Positions 25,214-33,434 of a stretch of DNA of 35,580 bases are shown here, piece after piece. Numbering within the stretch: the stretch's first letter is position 1; each line of letters starts with the position of its first letter. The position numbers and the translations under genes are program-made. Under the pieces are notes generated by a model that made no database searches, was not told the origin of the DNA, and worked only from the letters and a program-made list of their open reading frames with translations. The DNA lies in NCBI RefSeq assembly GCF_000300195.1, contig NZ_AMQH01000023.1:1-35580 (forward strand), read 5' to 3'. The DNA is from Clostridium tunisiense TJ. GTDB taxonomy: Bacteria > Bacillota > Clostridia > Clostridiales > Clostridiaceae.

Positions 25214-25588
25214 ATGAGTGAATTAAGACAAGTATACAAATGTGAGGTATGTGGACACATAATTGAAGTAATCCATGAAGCAGCAGGTACATTAGTATGT
25301 TGCGGAAAGCCTATGACTCTTAAAAAAGAAAATACCCAAGAGGCAGCAGTTGAAAAGCATGTACCAGTAGTAGAAAAGATAGAAGGTGGATATAGAGTAA
25401 CTGTAGGTTCTGTATTACACCCAATGACTGTAGAACATCATATTGAGTGGATAGAGGTTCATACAAAGGATAGAGTTTATAGAAAATTCTTATCACTTGA
25501 CGAGCAACCAGTGGCTGAGTTCCAAATTAACGAAGAATTAATTTATGCTAGAGAATATTGTAATTTACACGGACTTTGGAGATCATAG
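25214..25588 (+). CDS. dfx: Desulfoferrodoxin (superoxide reductase, two iron centres)
   Basis: Cytoplasmic iron enzyme that reduces superoxide to hydrogen peroxide in anaerobes. It has 124 residues and both domains. The N-terminal desulforedoxin-like centre has C10, C13, C29 and C30 (KCEVCG, VCCGKPM). The C-terminal catalytic centre has the four histidines and one cysteine expected: H49 (EKHVP), H69 (LHPM), H75 (VEHHIEW), C116 and H119 (CNLHG), with E47 close to the open iron site. The start at 25214 has GGAGG upstream; a TTG five codons earlier overlaps that site. No strong terminator follows before the trpS leader promoter. Confidence 0.95.
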   Translation: MSELRQVYKCEVCGHIIEVIHEAAGTLVCCGKPMTLKKENTQEAAVEKHVPVVEKIEGGYRVTVGSVLHPMTVEHHIEWIEVHTKDRVYRKFLSLDEQPVAEFQINEELIYAREYCNLHGLWRS

Positions 25589-25659
25589 AAAATCCCAAAA
25601 GTATATACAATAACTTAGATTTTAATCTAGTTTTTAATTTATATTTGTTGAAAAAACTC

Positions 25660-25688
25660 TTGACACTAACTAAGAATAGTTGCATAAT
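25660..25688 (+). promoter_or_regulatory. Promoter of the tryptophan T-box/trpS unit
   Basis: A perfect TTGACA is spaced 17 bases from CATAAT. It is the best promoter match in the window, about 40 bases before the T-box leader. Confidence 0.7.
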
Positions 25689-25724
25689 ATATAATAAATT
25701 AACACTTATTAAAATCATTGAAGC

Positions 25725-25972
25725 GAAGTAAGTAAGTTTAAAAACAAATTCACAGAGAGTGGTAGATGGTGGGATTACCATAATTATGATTAAACTGAAT
25801 GGGTCGTGGAGTGGGAAGATGAACTAGAGTAGTCTTTCACGTGATTCTCACGTTACAGAGATAGGATATATTTTGTATCTGAAAGAGGAAACTATACATT
25901 TTAGTTTTAAATTTAGGTGGTACCGCGTATTTTACGCCCTATGGATTAATAATATCCATAGGGCGTTTTTAA
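25725..25972 (+). promoter_or_regulatory. T-box leader responding to tRNA-Trp
   Basis: Transcription attenuator that reads uncharged tRNA. The stem I start carries AGAGAG (25754-25759). The specifier codon is TGG (25800-25802) in a GAATGGG context that aligns with the tyrosine leader's specifier. The T-box core AGGTGGTACCGCG lies at 25915-25927. The terminator is a 13-bp stem (25934-25946 with 25954-25966) followed by T. When uncharged tRNA-Trp pairs with the specifier and with TGGT in the T-box, the antiterminator forms and trpS is transcribed. The identity agrees with the gene downstream. Confidence 0.93.
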
Positions 25973-26062
25973 TTTCAGTTGATAATTATCAAGGTTAATA
26001 ATAAAAACATAGTGAAATCTTTGTATGGTAGTTAAATTAAGTATTAAAAAGGAGTGTTAGAT

Positions 26063-27070
26063 ATGGAAGATAAGAAAAAAGTAATTTTTAGCGGAGTAAA
26101 GCCTTCAGGTGATTTAACCTTAGGGAATTACCTAGGAGCTATAAAAAATTGGGTAAAGTTACAAGAAGAGTATGATTGCTATTTCTGCGTAGTTGATTTA
26201 CATGCTATTACAGTACAGCAGCTTCCTGCTGATGTAAGAAGAAGAACTTTAGAGATACTTGCAATTTATATTGCAGCTGGTATTGATCCAGAGAAAAATA
26301 CCTTATTTATTCAATCTCATGTACCAGCCCACTCGGAAGCTTCTTGGCTTTTAACCTGTATTGCATATATGGGAGAAATGAGCAGAATGACTCAGTACAA
26401 GGATAAAGCTCAAAAGGGTGGAGAAAGTATAGGAGCTGGACTGTTTAATTATCCAATTCTTATGGCTGCAGATGTGCTCCTTTATGGAACAGATTTAGTT
26501 CCTGTAGGAAAGGATCAAGTTCAACATTTAGAGCTCGCAAGGGATTTAGCAGAAAGATTTAATAGACTTTATAGTCCTACTTTTGTAGTTCCAGAACCAT
26601 ATGTAGCAAAGACTGGGGCGAAAATAATGGACTTACAAGACCCTACAAAAAAGATGGCTAAGTCAGAAGAAAATCCAAATGGTTCAATTCAAGTTATGGA
26701 TCCACCAGAAGTTATTAGAAAAAAAGTTTCTAGAGCGGTTACAGATAGTCTAGGAGTGGTTAAGTTCAGTGATGATCAACCTGGAGTTAAAAATTTAATG
26801 ACAATATTGAGTACAATTACTGGTGAAACTATTGAAGAAATTGAAAATAAATATGAGGGAATGGGCTATGCTCAGTTTAAAACAGATGTTGCTGAAGCTA
26901 TAGTTAGTGAGCTAGGGCCAATTCAAACCAAGGTTAAGGAATTGCTAAATAATAAGTCATACCTTGAAAGTATTTATAAAGCAGGAGCAGAAAAAGCTAA
27001 TTATGTCTCTATGAAAACTTTAAGAAAAATGCAAAAGAAAATTGGGCTAATTTCTCCTATATCTAAATAA
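26063..27070 (+). CDS. trpS: Tryptophanyl-tRNA synthetase
   Basis: Class I aminoacyl-tRNA synthetase that charges tRNA-Trp in the cytoplasm; 335 residues, normal length. The HIGH-type motif is TLGN within PSGDLTLGNYLGA (14-26), and the KMSKS-type motif is KMAKS (197-201). The tryptophan-site segment includes GEMSRMTQYKDK and LMAADVLLYGTDLVPVGKDQ. AAGGAG at 8 bases upstream selects the ATG at 26063; a GTG three codons earlier overlaps that site. It is expressed from the T-box leader directly upstream. Confidence 0.96.
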   Translation: MEDKKKVIFSGVKPSGDLTLGNYLGAIKNWVKLQEEYDCYFCVVDLHAITVQQLPADVRRRTLEILAIYIAAGIDPEKNTLFIQSHVPAHSEASWLLTCIAYMGEMSRMTQYKDKAQKGGESIGAGLFNYPILMAADVLLYGTDLVPVGKDQVQHLELARDLAERFNRLYSPTFVVPEPYVAKTGAKIMDLQDPTKKMAKSEENPNGSIQVMDPPEVIRKKVSRAVTDSLGVVKFSDDQPGVKNLMTILSTITGETIEEIENKYEGMGYAQFKTDVAEAIVSELGPIQTKVKELLNNKSYLESIYKAGAEKANYVSMKTLRKMQKKIGLISPISK

Positions 27071-27100
27071 TTGGCAAAAAACAACTGGTAAAATAAAAAG

Positions 27101-27131
27101 AAACCTAGTTTCAATAAAAGAAACTAGGTTT
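27101..27131 (-). terminator. Terminator between trpS and the NadR-like gene
   Basis: A 12-bp perfect stem (AAACCTAGTTTC with GAAACTAGGTTT, 7-base loop). On the minus strand CTTTTTATTTT follows, on the plus strand only AATCTTTAA. It may work both ways but is better for the minus strand. Confidence 0.7.
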
Positions 27132-27161
27132 AATCTTTAAATAGAGAAATGAAAAGTATTT

Positions 27162-27749
27162 TTATACTAGTTCATTATCAGAATTATGTACTTCTGCTTT
27201 AATGCCTAAAACATCAAGTATCTGCTTGGCTCTTTCCTTAGTGTTGCCGGTTAACTTTGAATAGGGAACTGACTCAGTATCTAGAAATTGTAAAATAGCA
27301 TCATCAATTGCAGTAGCAGCTTTTTCATCTTGCCATCTTACTCCATCCTTAGAGTATCCAAACTCTCTTCCAACATAAAAAATATAATCATATTTAGAAA
27401 TGTCTCTTATAGCAAGACCGTATAAGTCTTTTAATATTTCAATTTCTTTAATTGTACGTTTTCTGTTTCCTAGCATAAACCTAGCATAGATATATGGTAC
27501 AAAAGTAGCATAGTCTGTGATTGCATAATCAAAGGAGCATAGATCCTCTTCTAACTTAAGCTGACCTAAGTATATTCCGTATTGTTCAGAAATAGTTTCA
27601 ATCATGCCCTTTTCTCTTAAATAATCTGTACTATACTCTGAAGCACATCCAACATCTAATCCGGCAATTTTCATATCCACATATAACTGTTGCATAAGAG
27701 TGGTCTTTCCACATCTTGGTCCGCCCAGTATTGCTATTCTAGTAGTCAT
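27162..27749 (-). CDS. P-loop kinase-like protein (AAA_28/NadR type)
   Basis: Soluble nucleotide-binding protein of 195 residues. The N-terminal P-loop is GGPRCGKTT at 9-17. The following SEYSTDYLREKG and the central ITDYATF resemble the kinase part of NadR, which phosphorylates ribosylnicotinamide, but the nucleotidyltransferase and DNA-binding parts are absent. It could be a stand-alone kinase of a nucleoside or small molecule; the substrate is not evident. GGAGG lies 8 bases before the ATG. It is monocistronic. The C-terminal 40 residues are charged and may form a lid helix. Confidence 0.75.
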   Translation of the reverse strand: MTTRIAILGGPRCGKTTLMQQLYVDMKIAGLDVGCASEYSTDYLREKGMIETISEQYGIYLGQLKLEEDLCSFDYAITDYATFVPYIYARFMLGNRKRTIKEIEILKDLYGLAIRDISKYDYIFYVGREFGYSKDGVRWQDEKAATAIDDAILQFLDTESVPYSKLTGNTKERAKQILDVLGIKAEVHNSDNELV

Positions 27750-28123
27750 TTTATGACCTCCAAATTAATTAATAAGCTTTTTAATTATAGCAATAATAAT
27801 TACAATTTTCAACAGGATACCAATAAAAAGCAAAAAATGCGTCATAATATAATTGGAAGGCATATGTTAAAGAGGGTAGTAATTTCAGTAGTGTAGGAAA
27901 TACAGCTTTCTAGAGAGAATAGAGGTTTATATAATGTAAGTTTTAGCTTGATATTGTATAAAAAAATTGTTTTAACTTAGTTATTATGTTATTATATAGG
28001 ATGTATGTAAAAACAAGATAAAAATTAAGTAAGGTTAAACTGTTAATCACATAAAAGGTTATAGTGAAAATATACTTTTTATTACAAGTAACATAAATTA
28101 ATATAAGATAAGGAGCGATAGCT
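27750..28123. other. Intergenic region between the NadR-like gene and prfC
   Basis: It must hold the divergent promoters. Short frames here (for example near 27690-27896) have no ribosome binding site and overlap the NadR-like gene. No structured RNA is obvious. Confidence 0.5.
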
Positions 28124-29722
28124 TTGAGCGATTACATAAGAGAGATAGAGAAAAGAAGAACCTTTGCTATAATTTCTCACCCAGACGCAGGTAAGACAAC
28201 ACTTACTGAAAAGCTACTTTTATATGGGGGAGCAATTAGACTTGCTGGTTCGGTTAAGGCTAGAAAGGCATCTAAGCATGCAGTTTCAGACTGGATGGAG
28301 ATAGAAAAGAAAAGAGGTATTTCTGTTACTTCTTCTGTAATGCAATTTAACTATAGTGGATATTGTATAAACATTCTAGATACTCCAGGACACCAAGACT
28401 TTAGTGAAGATACTTATAGAACTTTAATGGCTGCTGATAGTGCAGTAATGGTTATTGATGGAGCTAAAGGGGTAGAGGATCAAACAAGAAAATTGTTCCA
28501 TGTTTGTAGCATAAGGGAAATACCCATATTTACCTTTGTAAACAAGATGGATAGAGAAACTAGGGACCCTTTTGAGTTAATGGAAGAAATCGAGAGTGAA
28601 CTTGGAATCAAATCTTATCCAATGAATTGGCCTATTGGAACTGGAATGCATTTTAAAGGTGTTTATGATAGAAATTCAAGGGAAATTCAAGTTTTTGATT
28701 CAGGTGACCATGGCCAAAGAGAAGTCCATGAAACAATAATTAATATAGATGATGAGGTAACAGCAAGAGAGGCTATTACTGATAGTTTGTATGAAAAGCT
28801 ACTTGATGATATCGAACTGTTAGACATAGCTGGTGATGAATTCAATGATGAAAAGGTTAGAAATGGAGAGCTAACTCCAGTGTTCTTTGGGAGTGCTTTA
28901 ACAAATTTTGGTGTGGAGCCATTTCTTGCCCATTTCTTAAAGTTAACTACATCACCACTTGGTAGAAATTCTAATGCAGGTCATATAAATCCTTTTGATA
29001 AAGAGTTTTCAGCTTTTGTATTCAAAATACAAGCAAATATGAATAAAGCTCATAGAGATAGAATAGCATTTATGAGAATTTGCTCAGGAGCCTTTGAAAA
29101 AGGTATGGAAGTTTACCATGCACAAGGTGGAGGGAAAATAAAGCTTGCACAGCCACAACAGTTCTTGGCTCAAGATAGGGAAATTATTGAAGAGGCATAT
29201 GCAGGAGACATTATAGGAGTCTTTGATTCAGGTATATTTAGCATAGGAGATACTTTATGCTCTCCAAGTAAAAAATTTAAGTTTGAAGGGATACCTACCT
29301 TCGCACCTGAACATTTTGCTAGAGTTAGAACTGTTGATACTATGAAGAGAAAGCAGTTTATAAAAGGTGTAACTCAAATAGCTCAAGAGGGAGCAATTCA
29401 AGTCTTTAAAGAACTTCATATTGGAACAGAGCAAATAATAGTAGGGGTTGTTGGAGTACTTCAGTTTGAGGTTTTAGAATTTAGATTAAAAAATGAGTAT
29501 AATGTAGATATAAAAATGGATATGTTAGCATATAAGAATATTAGATGGATTGAAAATTATGATAAGCCAGTAGATACTTTGAATTTAACAAGTGATACTA
29601 AGGTTGTTAAAGATTTAAAGGATAGAGATTTGTTAATATTCCAAAGTGATTGGGGAATTAGCTGGGCATTAGATCATAATAAAGGGTTAGTGCTATCGAA
29701 TATTGGAAAAAGTGATGAATAG
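28124..29722 (+). CDS. prfC: Peptide chain release factor 3
   Basis: Translational GTPase that removes release factors 1 and 2 from the ribosome after termination; 532 residues, normal length. GTPase motifs: G1 SHPDAGKTT (18-26), switch I RGISVTSS (about 66-73), G3 DTPGHQDFSEDTYR (about 87-100), G4 NKMD (about 141-144) and G5 GSAL. RF3-specific segments such as YPMNWPIG and the C-terminal domain with HIGTEQIIVGVVGVLQFEV are present. The start is TTG at 28124 with AGGAG eight bases upstream; no in-frame ATG lies nearby, so the rare start is well supported. It is monocistronic with a strong terminator. Confidence 0.95.
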   Translation: MSDYIREIEKRRTFAIISHPDAGKTTLTEKLLLYGGAIRLAGSVKARKASKHAVSDWMEIEKKRGISVTSSVMQFNYSGYCINILDTPGHQDFSEDTYRTLMAADSAVMVIDGAKGVEDQTRKLFHVCSIREIPIFTFVNKMDRETRDPFELMEEIESELGIKSYPMNWPIGTGMHFKGVYDRNSREIQVFDSGDHGQREVHETIINIDDEVTAREAITDSLYEKLLDDIELLDIAGDEFNDEKVRNGELTPVFFGSALTNFGVEPFLAHFLKLTTSPLGRNSNAGHINPFDKEFSAFVFKIQANMNKAHRDRIAFMRICSGAFEKGMEVYHAQGGGKIKLAQPQQFLAQDREIIEEAYAGDIIGVFDSGIFSIGDTLCSPSKKFKFEGIPTFAPEHFARVRTVDTMKRKQFIKGVTQIAQEGAIQVFKELHIGTEQIIVGVVGVLQFEVLEFRLKNEYNVDIKMDMLAYKNIRWIENYDKPVDTLNLTSDTKVVKDLKDRDLLIFQSDWGISWALDHNKGLVLSNIGKSDE

Positions 29723-29724
29723 TT

Positions 29725-29759
29725 AAAAAGGTTGAAGTCATTGACTTCAGCCTTTTTTT
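29725..29759 (+). terminator. Terminator after prfC
   Basis: A stem centred on TGAAGTCA/TGACTTCA with flanking AAAAGG/CCTTTT pairs and a T run, starting 3 bases after the stop codon. Confidence 0.88.
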
Positions 29760-29968
29760 AGTGAACACATTTATTAGTAAAGTTTTAAAAAAATCTAAGC
29801 TTAATTCAGTGTAATTGACCAGTAAACAATAGAAGCTAGAAGTGGTATATGGTGTTAATTCTAAAAATATATAAATGACTATAATGTATTATCCTAATAT
29901 ATGAATTATGGTAAACTTTAGATAAAAAACGGCTTGAGAAAAAAATTTATAATTCTTAACTAAATTAG

Positions 29969-29996
29969 TTGAAATTATGAAAAATTGTTATATAAT
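29969..29996 (+). promoter_or_regulatory. Promoter of the ECF S-component gene
   Basis: TTGAAA and TATAAT are spaced by 16 bases. A start near 30003 would give an untranslated leader of about 178 bases before the ATG at 30181. Confidence 0.6.
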
Positions 29997-30002
29997 ACTG
30001 GT

Positions 30003-30180
30003 GTAAATGTTGGTGTTAAACCAAATTGTATCAGTACAATTAATGGGTGCATTAAACTATATACTATGGTAGAAGTTAAATGATAAAGTAGTTTATAAGT
30101 TTCAAAATATGAGAAAGTTATTTTATAACTATATTAAGTGCACTGTTAATATTACATATCAAACTTTAAGGAGGGGGACT
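30003..30180 (+). promoter_or_regulatory. Structured 5' leader of the ECF S-component gene
   Basis: The first 55 bases contain three small hairpins in a row: TTGGT/ACCAA (30010-30024), AATTGTA-TCAG-TACAATT (30024-30041) and TTAATG/CATTAA (30040-30055). Neighbouring stems share bases, so alternative pairings are possible. There is no terminator-like T run before the gene. Vitamin transporters of this type are often riboswitch-controlled, but I do not recognise a known class (TPP, folate, preQ1 or FMN) here. Confidence 0.4.
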
Positions 30181-30747
30181 ATGGAAAAACAAAATAAGCT
30201 ATCAATGAAGAATAAGTCTTCTGTTGATACTTTAGACTTAATTCAGGTGGCATTGATGGCTGCATTAGCTTATGTAGCCACAAGTATGATTGCTATACCA
30301 GTAGGAAATGGTGCGGTGCTTCATTTAGGAGATGCAGTGGTTTTCTTAGCAGCAGTGCTTTTAGGAAAAAAGAAGGGTGCTATAGCAGCAGCTATTGGTA
30401 TGACTTTATTTGATGTTTTATCACCTTATATAATTTGGGCACCTTTTACCTTTGTAATTAAAGGGGTAATGGCTTATATAGCAGGAACTATTGCATATAG
30501 AAAAGGATATGAAGGTAAGAGCTTTATAAATAACTTATTTGCATTTATTGTTGCTGGAGTATTTATGATAGTTGGATACTTTGTTGCAGGTGGATTACTA
30601 AATTATTATGCTTATGGAGCTCCATCTTTAATTTCTGCATTTGTACTAGCATTAAAAGATATATCTTTTAATGGACTTCAAGTTTTGGCAGGAATAGCTA
30701 TTGCATTGCCTTTGACTGGACCACTAAAAAAAGTATTGAAATTATAG
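30181..30747 (+). CDS. ECF transporter S component
   Basis: Substrate-binding membrane subunit of an energy-coupling-factor vitamin transporter, 188 residues with about five to six hydrophobic segments. The N-terminal LIQVALMAALAYVATSM, the segment GNGAVLHLGDAVVFLAAVLLG and FDVLSPYIIWAPFTFVIKG match the COG4720-like S components. Such proteins bind a water-soluble vitamin or precursor and share the EcfA/EcfT module encoded elsewhere; neither subunit is in this window. The substrate is not evident. GGAGGGGG just before the ATG at 30181 sets the start; an in-frame ATG at 30109 adds 24 polar residues without a site. A strong terminator follows. Confidence 0.82.
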   Translation: MEKQNKLSMKNKSSVDTLDLIQVALMAALAYVATSMIAIPVGNGAVLHLGDAVVFLAAVLLGKKKGAIAAAIGMTLFDVLSPYIIWAPFTFVIKGVMAYIAGTIAYRKGYEGKSFINNLFAFIVAGVFMIVGYFVAGGLLNYYAYGAPSLISAFVLALKDISFNGLQVLAGIAIALPLTGPLKKVLKL

Positions 30748-30753
30748 TAAAAT

Positions 30754-30815
30754 AGAAGCTTTAGAATGTTAGATTAAGGTGAAGCATAATCTAGGTTATA
30801 AAGCTTCTTTTTTTA
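30754..30815 (+). terminator. Terminator after the ECF S component
   Basis: AGAAGCTTTA pairs with TAAAGCTTCT, with an inner TTAGATTA/TAATCTA stem, followed by a T run. Confidence 0.82.
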
Positions 30816-30873
30816 TTCTACTAGGTTTCAGTGGCGATTAAACTATTATAAAAAACTATAGTTTAAATAAAAT

Positions 30874-30933
30874 ATAATGGAATCAGTGGCTTACTACATG
30901 AAAGGCAATGAATAATGGAATTTACTACATGAA
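30874..30933. repeat. Short imperfect tandem direct repeat
   Basis: ATAATGGAAT followed by TTACTACATGAA occurs at 30874-30883/30891-30902 and again, without the 7-base spacer, at 30912-30933. The stretch 30816-31054 has no gene. The role is unknown; it may simply be local duplication. Confidence 0.6.
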
Positions 30934-31054
30934 GTTGTGATATTTAACAAAGTTAATAATGAAGTAATCCTTACTTATGAATAAATATGAATTCAGGTAT
31001 TTTATATTAACAAGAAATATAAGACTTGGGTTTAATATGTTTGAAAAAAATAAA

Positions 31055-31083
31055 AAAGCATTTCTAATTAATAGAAATGCTTT
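31055..31083 (-). terminator. Terminator of the zinc-ribbon gene
   Basis: A 12-bp stem AAAGCATTTCTA/TAGAAATGCTTT lies 18 bases past the minus-strand stop codon. On that strand a T-rich run follows; the plus strand has a weaker TTTGTTTT. Confidence 0.82.
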
Positions 31084-31100
31084 GTTTTAACTGTTAGTTA

Positions 31101-31268
31101 TTATCTTCTGTCAAATCCGTTGTTTCTAGTGTTTTTTCTAGCTTTTCTGCACTCTGGGCATCTTACTGGATCATTTTCAAATCCTTTTTCTTTGTAGAAA
31201 GCTTGCTCGCCCTCAGTGAATATAAATTCTTTTCCACAATCTTTACATGTTATGTTTCTATCTGCCAT
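31101..31268 (-). CDS. Small zinc-ribbon protein, 55 residues
   Basis: A short gene that encodes a compact zinc-binding protein: CKDCG at residues 8-12 and CPEC at 37-40 supply four cysteines, with a basic tail (RKARKNTRNN). The layout fits the clostridial probable zinc-binding domain family (zf-trcl type), often annotated as cytochrome c551 or zinc-ribbon protein; the function is not established, though the basic tail would allow nucleic acid binding. AAAGGAGG lies 8 to 9 bases before the ATG. It has its own terminator and no operon partner. Confidence 0.85.
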   Translation of the reverse strand: MADRNITCKDCGKEFIFTEGEQAFYKEKGFENDPVRCPECRKARKNTRNNGFDRR

Positions 31269-31446
31269 TATAATGACCTCCTTTTAATCTAAGGACTAAT
31301 TAAACTAGGAACACTATCACACAAAAACTACCTCTTGACTAAAGGAGGGGATAATTGCCTGTTAATTAATCTTAATTATTAGAGCTTTAACTCTAATTTA
31401 ATTATATCATATTTTAATTTTAAGACAATAGGATTTTTTAAAAATA

Positions 31447-31455
31447 TGGTATAAT
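31447..31455 (+). promoter_or_regulatory. Extended -10 promoter of the AlbA_2 gene
   Basis: TGG directly followed by TATAAT, about 80 bases before the start codon. No good -35 box is visible, consistent with an extended -10 promoter. Confidence 0.35.
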
Positions 31456-31534
31456 ATTACTGTAATTAGTGGTAATATGGAAACATAAAATTATAACAGC
31501 ATAGAATAATATAAAGCGCTAGAGGAGAATATTT

Positions 31535-32683
31535 ATGGAGTTTCGAAAAGTTAAAAACCTGCTTAAAAAAGAAGAAAGTACAAAGTTAGATTTTAAGCGA
31601 AAAATAGATATTTACACCGATAGTGGTAAAAAAGAGCTTGCAAAGGATGTATGTGCCATTGCTAATTCCCGAGGGGGAAGAGGATATATAATTATTGGAG
31701 TAGAAGATAAAACTAAGGAGATTGTGGGCATAGAGGACATGGATTTAAATGAAGAATCTATTCAACAAGTAATAAGTTCTAGATGCGTACCACCAATTCC
31801 TATAGCTTTTGAGTTTGTTAAATATGGAGCTAAAGGATTAGGAGTCATAACAATTTTCTCTGGTGCTCAAAAGCCTTATCAAATAAGAGATAACGGAGCT
31901 TTTTATATTAGAAGAGGATCTACTACTGACACCATGAAAAAAGAAGAAGTAATAAGTTATCTTTCTGAAAGTTTAAGTTTTAATATAGAAGTGTCACCTA
32001 TAGTAAATAGCAGTATAAATACATTAAATTACAGTACCATAGACAGATATTTTGCTTCCAAAGGAATAGAAATAAGTGAAGAAAATAGGATTGAATTTAT
32101 GGACGCTGCAGCTATTACGTATATAGATAAGGATAGCGGAAATAGAATGGTAACCCTTGGTGGCCTTTTAATTTTTTCTGATGTGAATAGTATATACTTG
32201 CCTCATAATATGATTAAAGTTATCAACAGATTAGAAGGACGCAAGAGTGGTGTAACTGTACTTCAAGGGAGTTTGCTAACTTTATTAGAGTTAAGTGAAA
32301 ACCTTTTGGAAACTATTCTTCCATCAAAGTATCCTGTAAACAGTATTTGTGAAGCAATAAACAATGCAATACTATATAGGGATTATAGTCTCCATGGAAA
32401 AGTTATTGAAATTATAATTAGTGAAAATAGTGTTATAGTATCGAGTCCAGGAGCAATGATATTAAATAATAATGATAAAAACCACAGCTACATTAAGAGA
32501 AATATGTGGATTTATGATAAACTTATTGCTTTAGATCATAAGAAAAGATACTTAAAGCCTTATCCAGGGTTCTCAATTATGAAAAAGGGCTTTAAAAATA
32601 TAGGAAGAATTAAGTTTGTTAATTCTTTAGAGGAAAATATATTCAAAGTTATTTTTCCAGGAATTAAAAATATTTCCTTGTAA
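31535..32683 (+). CDS. AlbA_2 (Schlafen-like) and HATPase domain protein
   Basis: Predicted nucleic-acid- or ATP-binding regulator, 382 residues. The N-terminal part (about 1-130) is an AlbA_2/Schlafen-like domain: ESTKLDFKR, AIANSRGGRGYIIIGVED and FYIRRGSTT are typical segments. The C-terminal third (about 264-310: YPVNSICEAINNAILYRDYS, VIVSSPG) matches the GHKL-type ATPase domain seen in the COG2865 group, with a conserved EAINNA-type N-box. Members are called putative transcriptional regulators or RecG-like, without settled function; a fused DNA-binding domain seen in many relatives is not evident. An AGAGGAG site precedes the ATG. The small P-loop gene lies downstream but at 340 bases, so co-transcription is uncertain. 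Confidence 0.82.
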   Translation: MEFRKVKNLLKKEESTKLDFKRKIDIYTDSGKKELAKDVCAIANSRGGRGYIIIGVEDKTKEIVGIEDMDLNEESIQQVISSRCVPPIPIAFEFVKYGAKGLGVITIFSGAQKPYQIRDNGAFYIRRGSTTDTMKKEEVISYLSESLSFNIEVSPIVNSSINTLNYSTIDRYFASKGIEISEENRIEFMDAAAITYIDKDSGNRMVTLGGLLIFSDVNSIYLPHNMIKVINRLEGRKSGVTVLQGSLLTLLELSENLLETILPSKYPVNSICEAINNAILYRDYSLHGKVIEIIISENSVIVSSPGAMILNNNDKNHSYIKRNMWIYDKLIALDHKKRYLKPYPGFSIMKKGFKNIGRIKFVNSLEENIFKVIFPGIKNISL

Positions 32684-33023
32684 TGTTGTAAAAATATTCT
32701 GAATATTATATAATTAAAGCATAATCACATTTATTTAATATAAAGGAGGATTATTATAATAACTAATTTTTATAAAATTTTGAAATGACATTGTAGGCTA
32801 TTAACCTAAGATTATTCATTACAGAAAGTTTTGTATAAACTTTCTTAAATGGCTTAATTATAAGCATTCTAGGAGGTAAATTTTTATATTTGTTAAAACT
32901 GATTTTCTAAAAGAAATTACCAAGTAATTAATAAACTTATAGAAAATCAACTAAATGATAATATTTAACTGTATTATCAAATATTATTATTATAAGTAAT
33001 AAAATAGTTTGGGGGCGTTTAAG
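32684..33023 (+). other. Intergenic region with two orphan ribosome binding sites
   Basis: AAAGGAGG (about 32742-32749) and AGGAGG (about 32871-32876) are perfect binding sites with no normal start codon in range; the first is followed by ATA opening a 9-codon frame, the second by a TTG opening a 6-codon frame. A 9-bp stem AGAAAGTTT/AAACTTTCT lies at 32823-32845. A 10-bp inverted pair, TGATTTTCTA and TAGAAAATCA (32900-32949), encloses a second stem. Decayed small genes or an RNA element are possible. Confidence 0.45.
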
Positions 33024-33434
33024 ATGATTCATGTATTTTGTAAAGAAAGAGGATCTGGAAAAACAAAAGCTCTAGTTAATTTGGCTAATTTAAAAACAGA
33101 AGAAGCAAAAGGAAATTTAGTTTATATTGATGATGATACAAGGGTAATGTTGGAAGTTAATAGAGATATAAGGTTTATTTGCTCTAAGGACTTTAATATT
33201 CATAATTATAAGGATTTTTATGGTTTTATGTGCGGTATTATTTCAAAGGATTACGATATTGAGGCTATATTTATAGATGGCGTGCTTAATGATATATGTA
33301 AATCCAATGAAGATATGGTACTTTTATTGTCTAAATTGGAATATTTAGTGAAAAAATTCAACGTAAACTTTTATATAAATATAAACTGTAATGAAAGAGA
33401 AATTCCTGAGGTAATAAAAAAATATGTAGCTTAG
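33024..33434 (+). CDS. Small P-loop NTPase-like protein
   Basis: Soluble 136-residue protein beginning with a Walker A-like motif, KERGSGKTK (residues 7-15), where the usual first glycine or alanine is lysine. A Walker B-like strand AIFIDGV follows at about 91-97, and LVYIDDD at about 33-39 fits an edge strand. The length allows only one minimal P-loop domain; no sensor or lid motifs are clear. It resembles unnamed clostridial ATP-binding proteins near tyrS. The ATG at 33024 has GGGGGCG upstream; a TTG five codons earlier is possible but overlaps this site. The function is unknown. Confidence 0.65.
   Translation: MIHVFCKERGSGKTKALVNLANLKTEEAKGNLVYIDDDTRVMLEVNRDIRFICSKDFNIHNYKDFYGFMCGIISKDYDIEAIFIDGVLNDICKSNEDMVLLLSKLEYLVKKFNVNFYININCNEREIPEVIKKYVA

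Noticed and set aside
30003..30180. Known riboswitch (TPP, FMN, folate or preQ1) before the ECF S component
   Set aside because: None of the conserved core sequences of these classes could be found in the leader.
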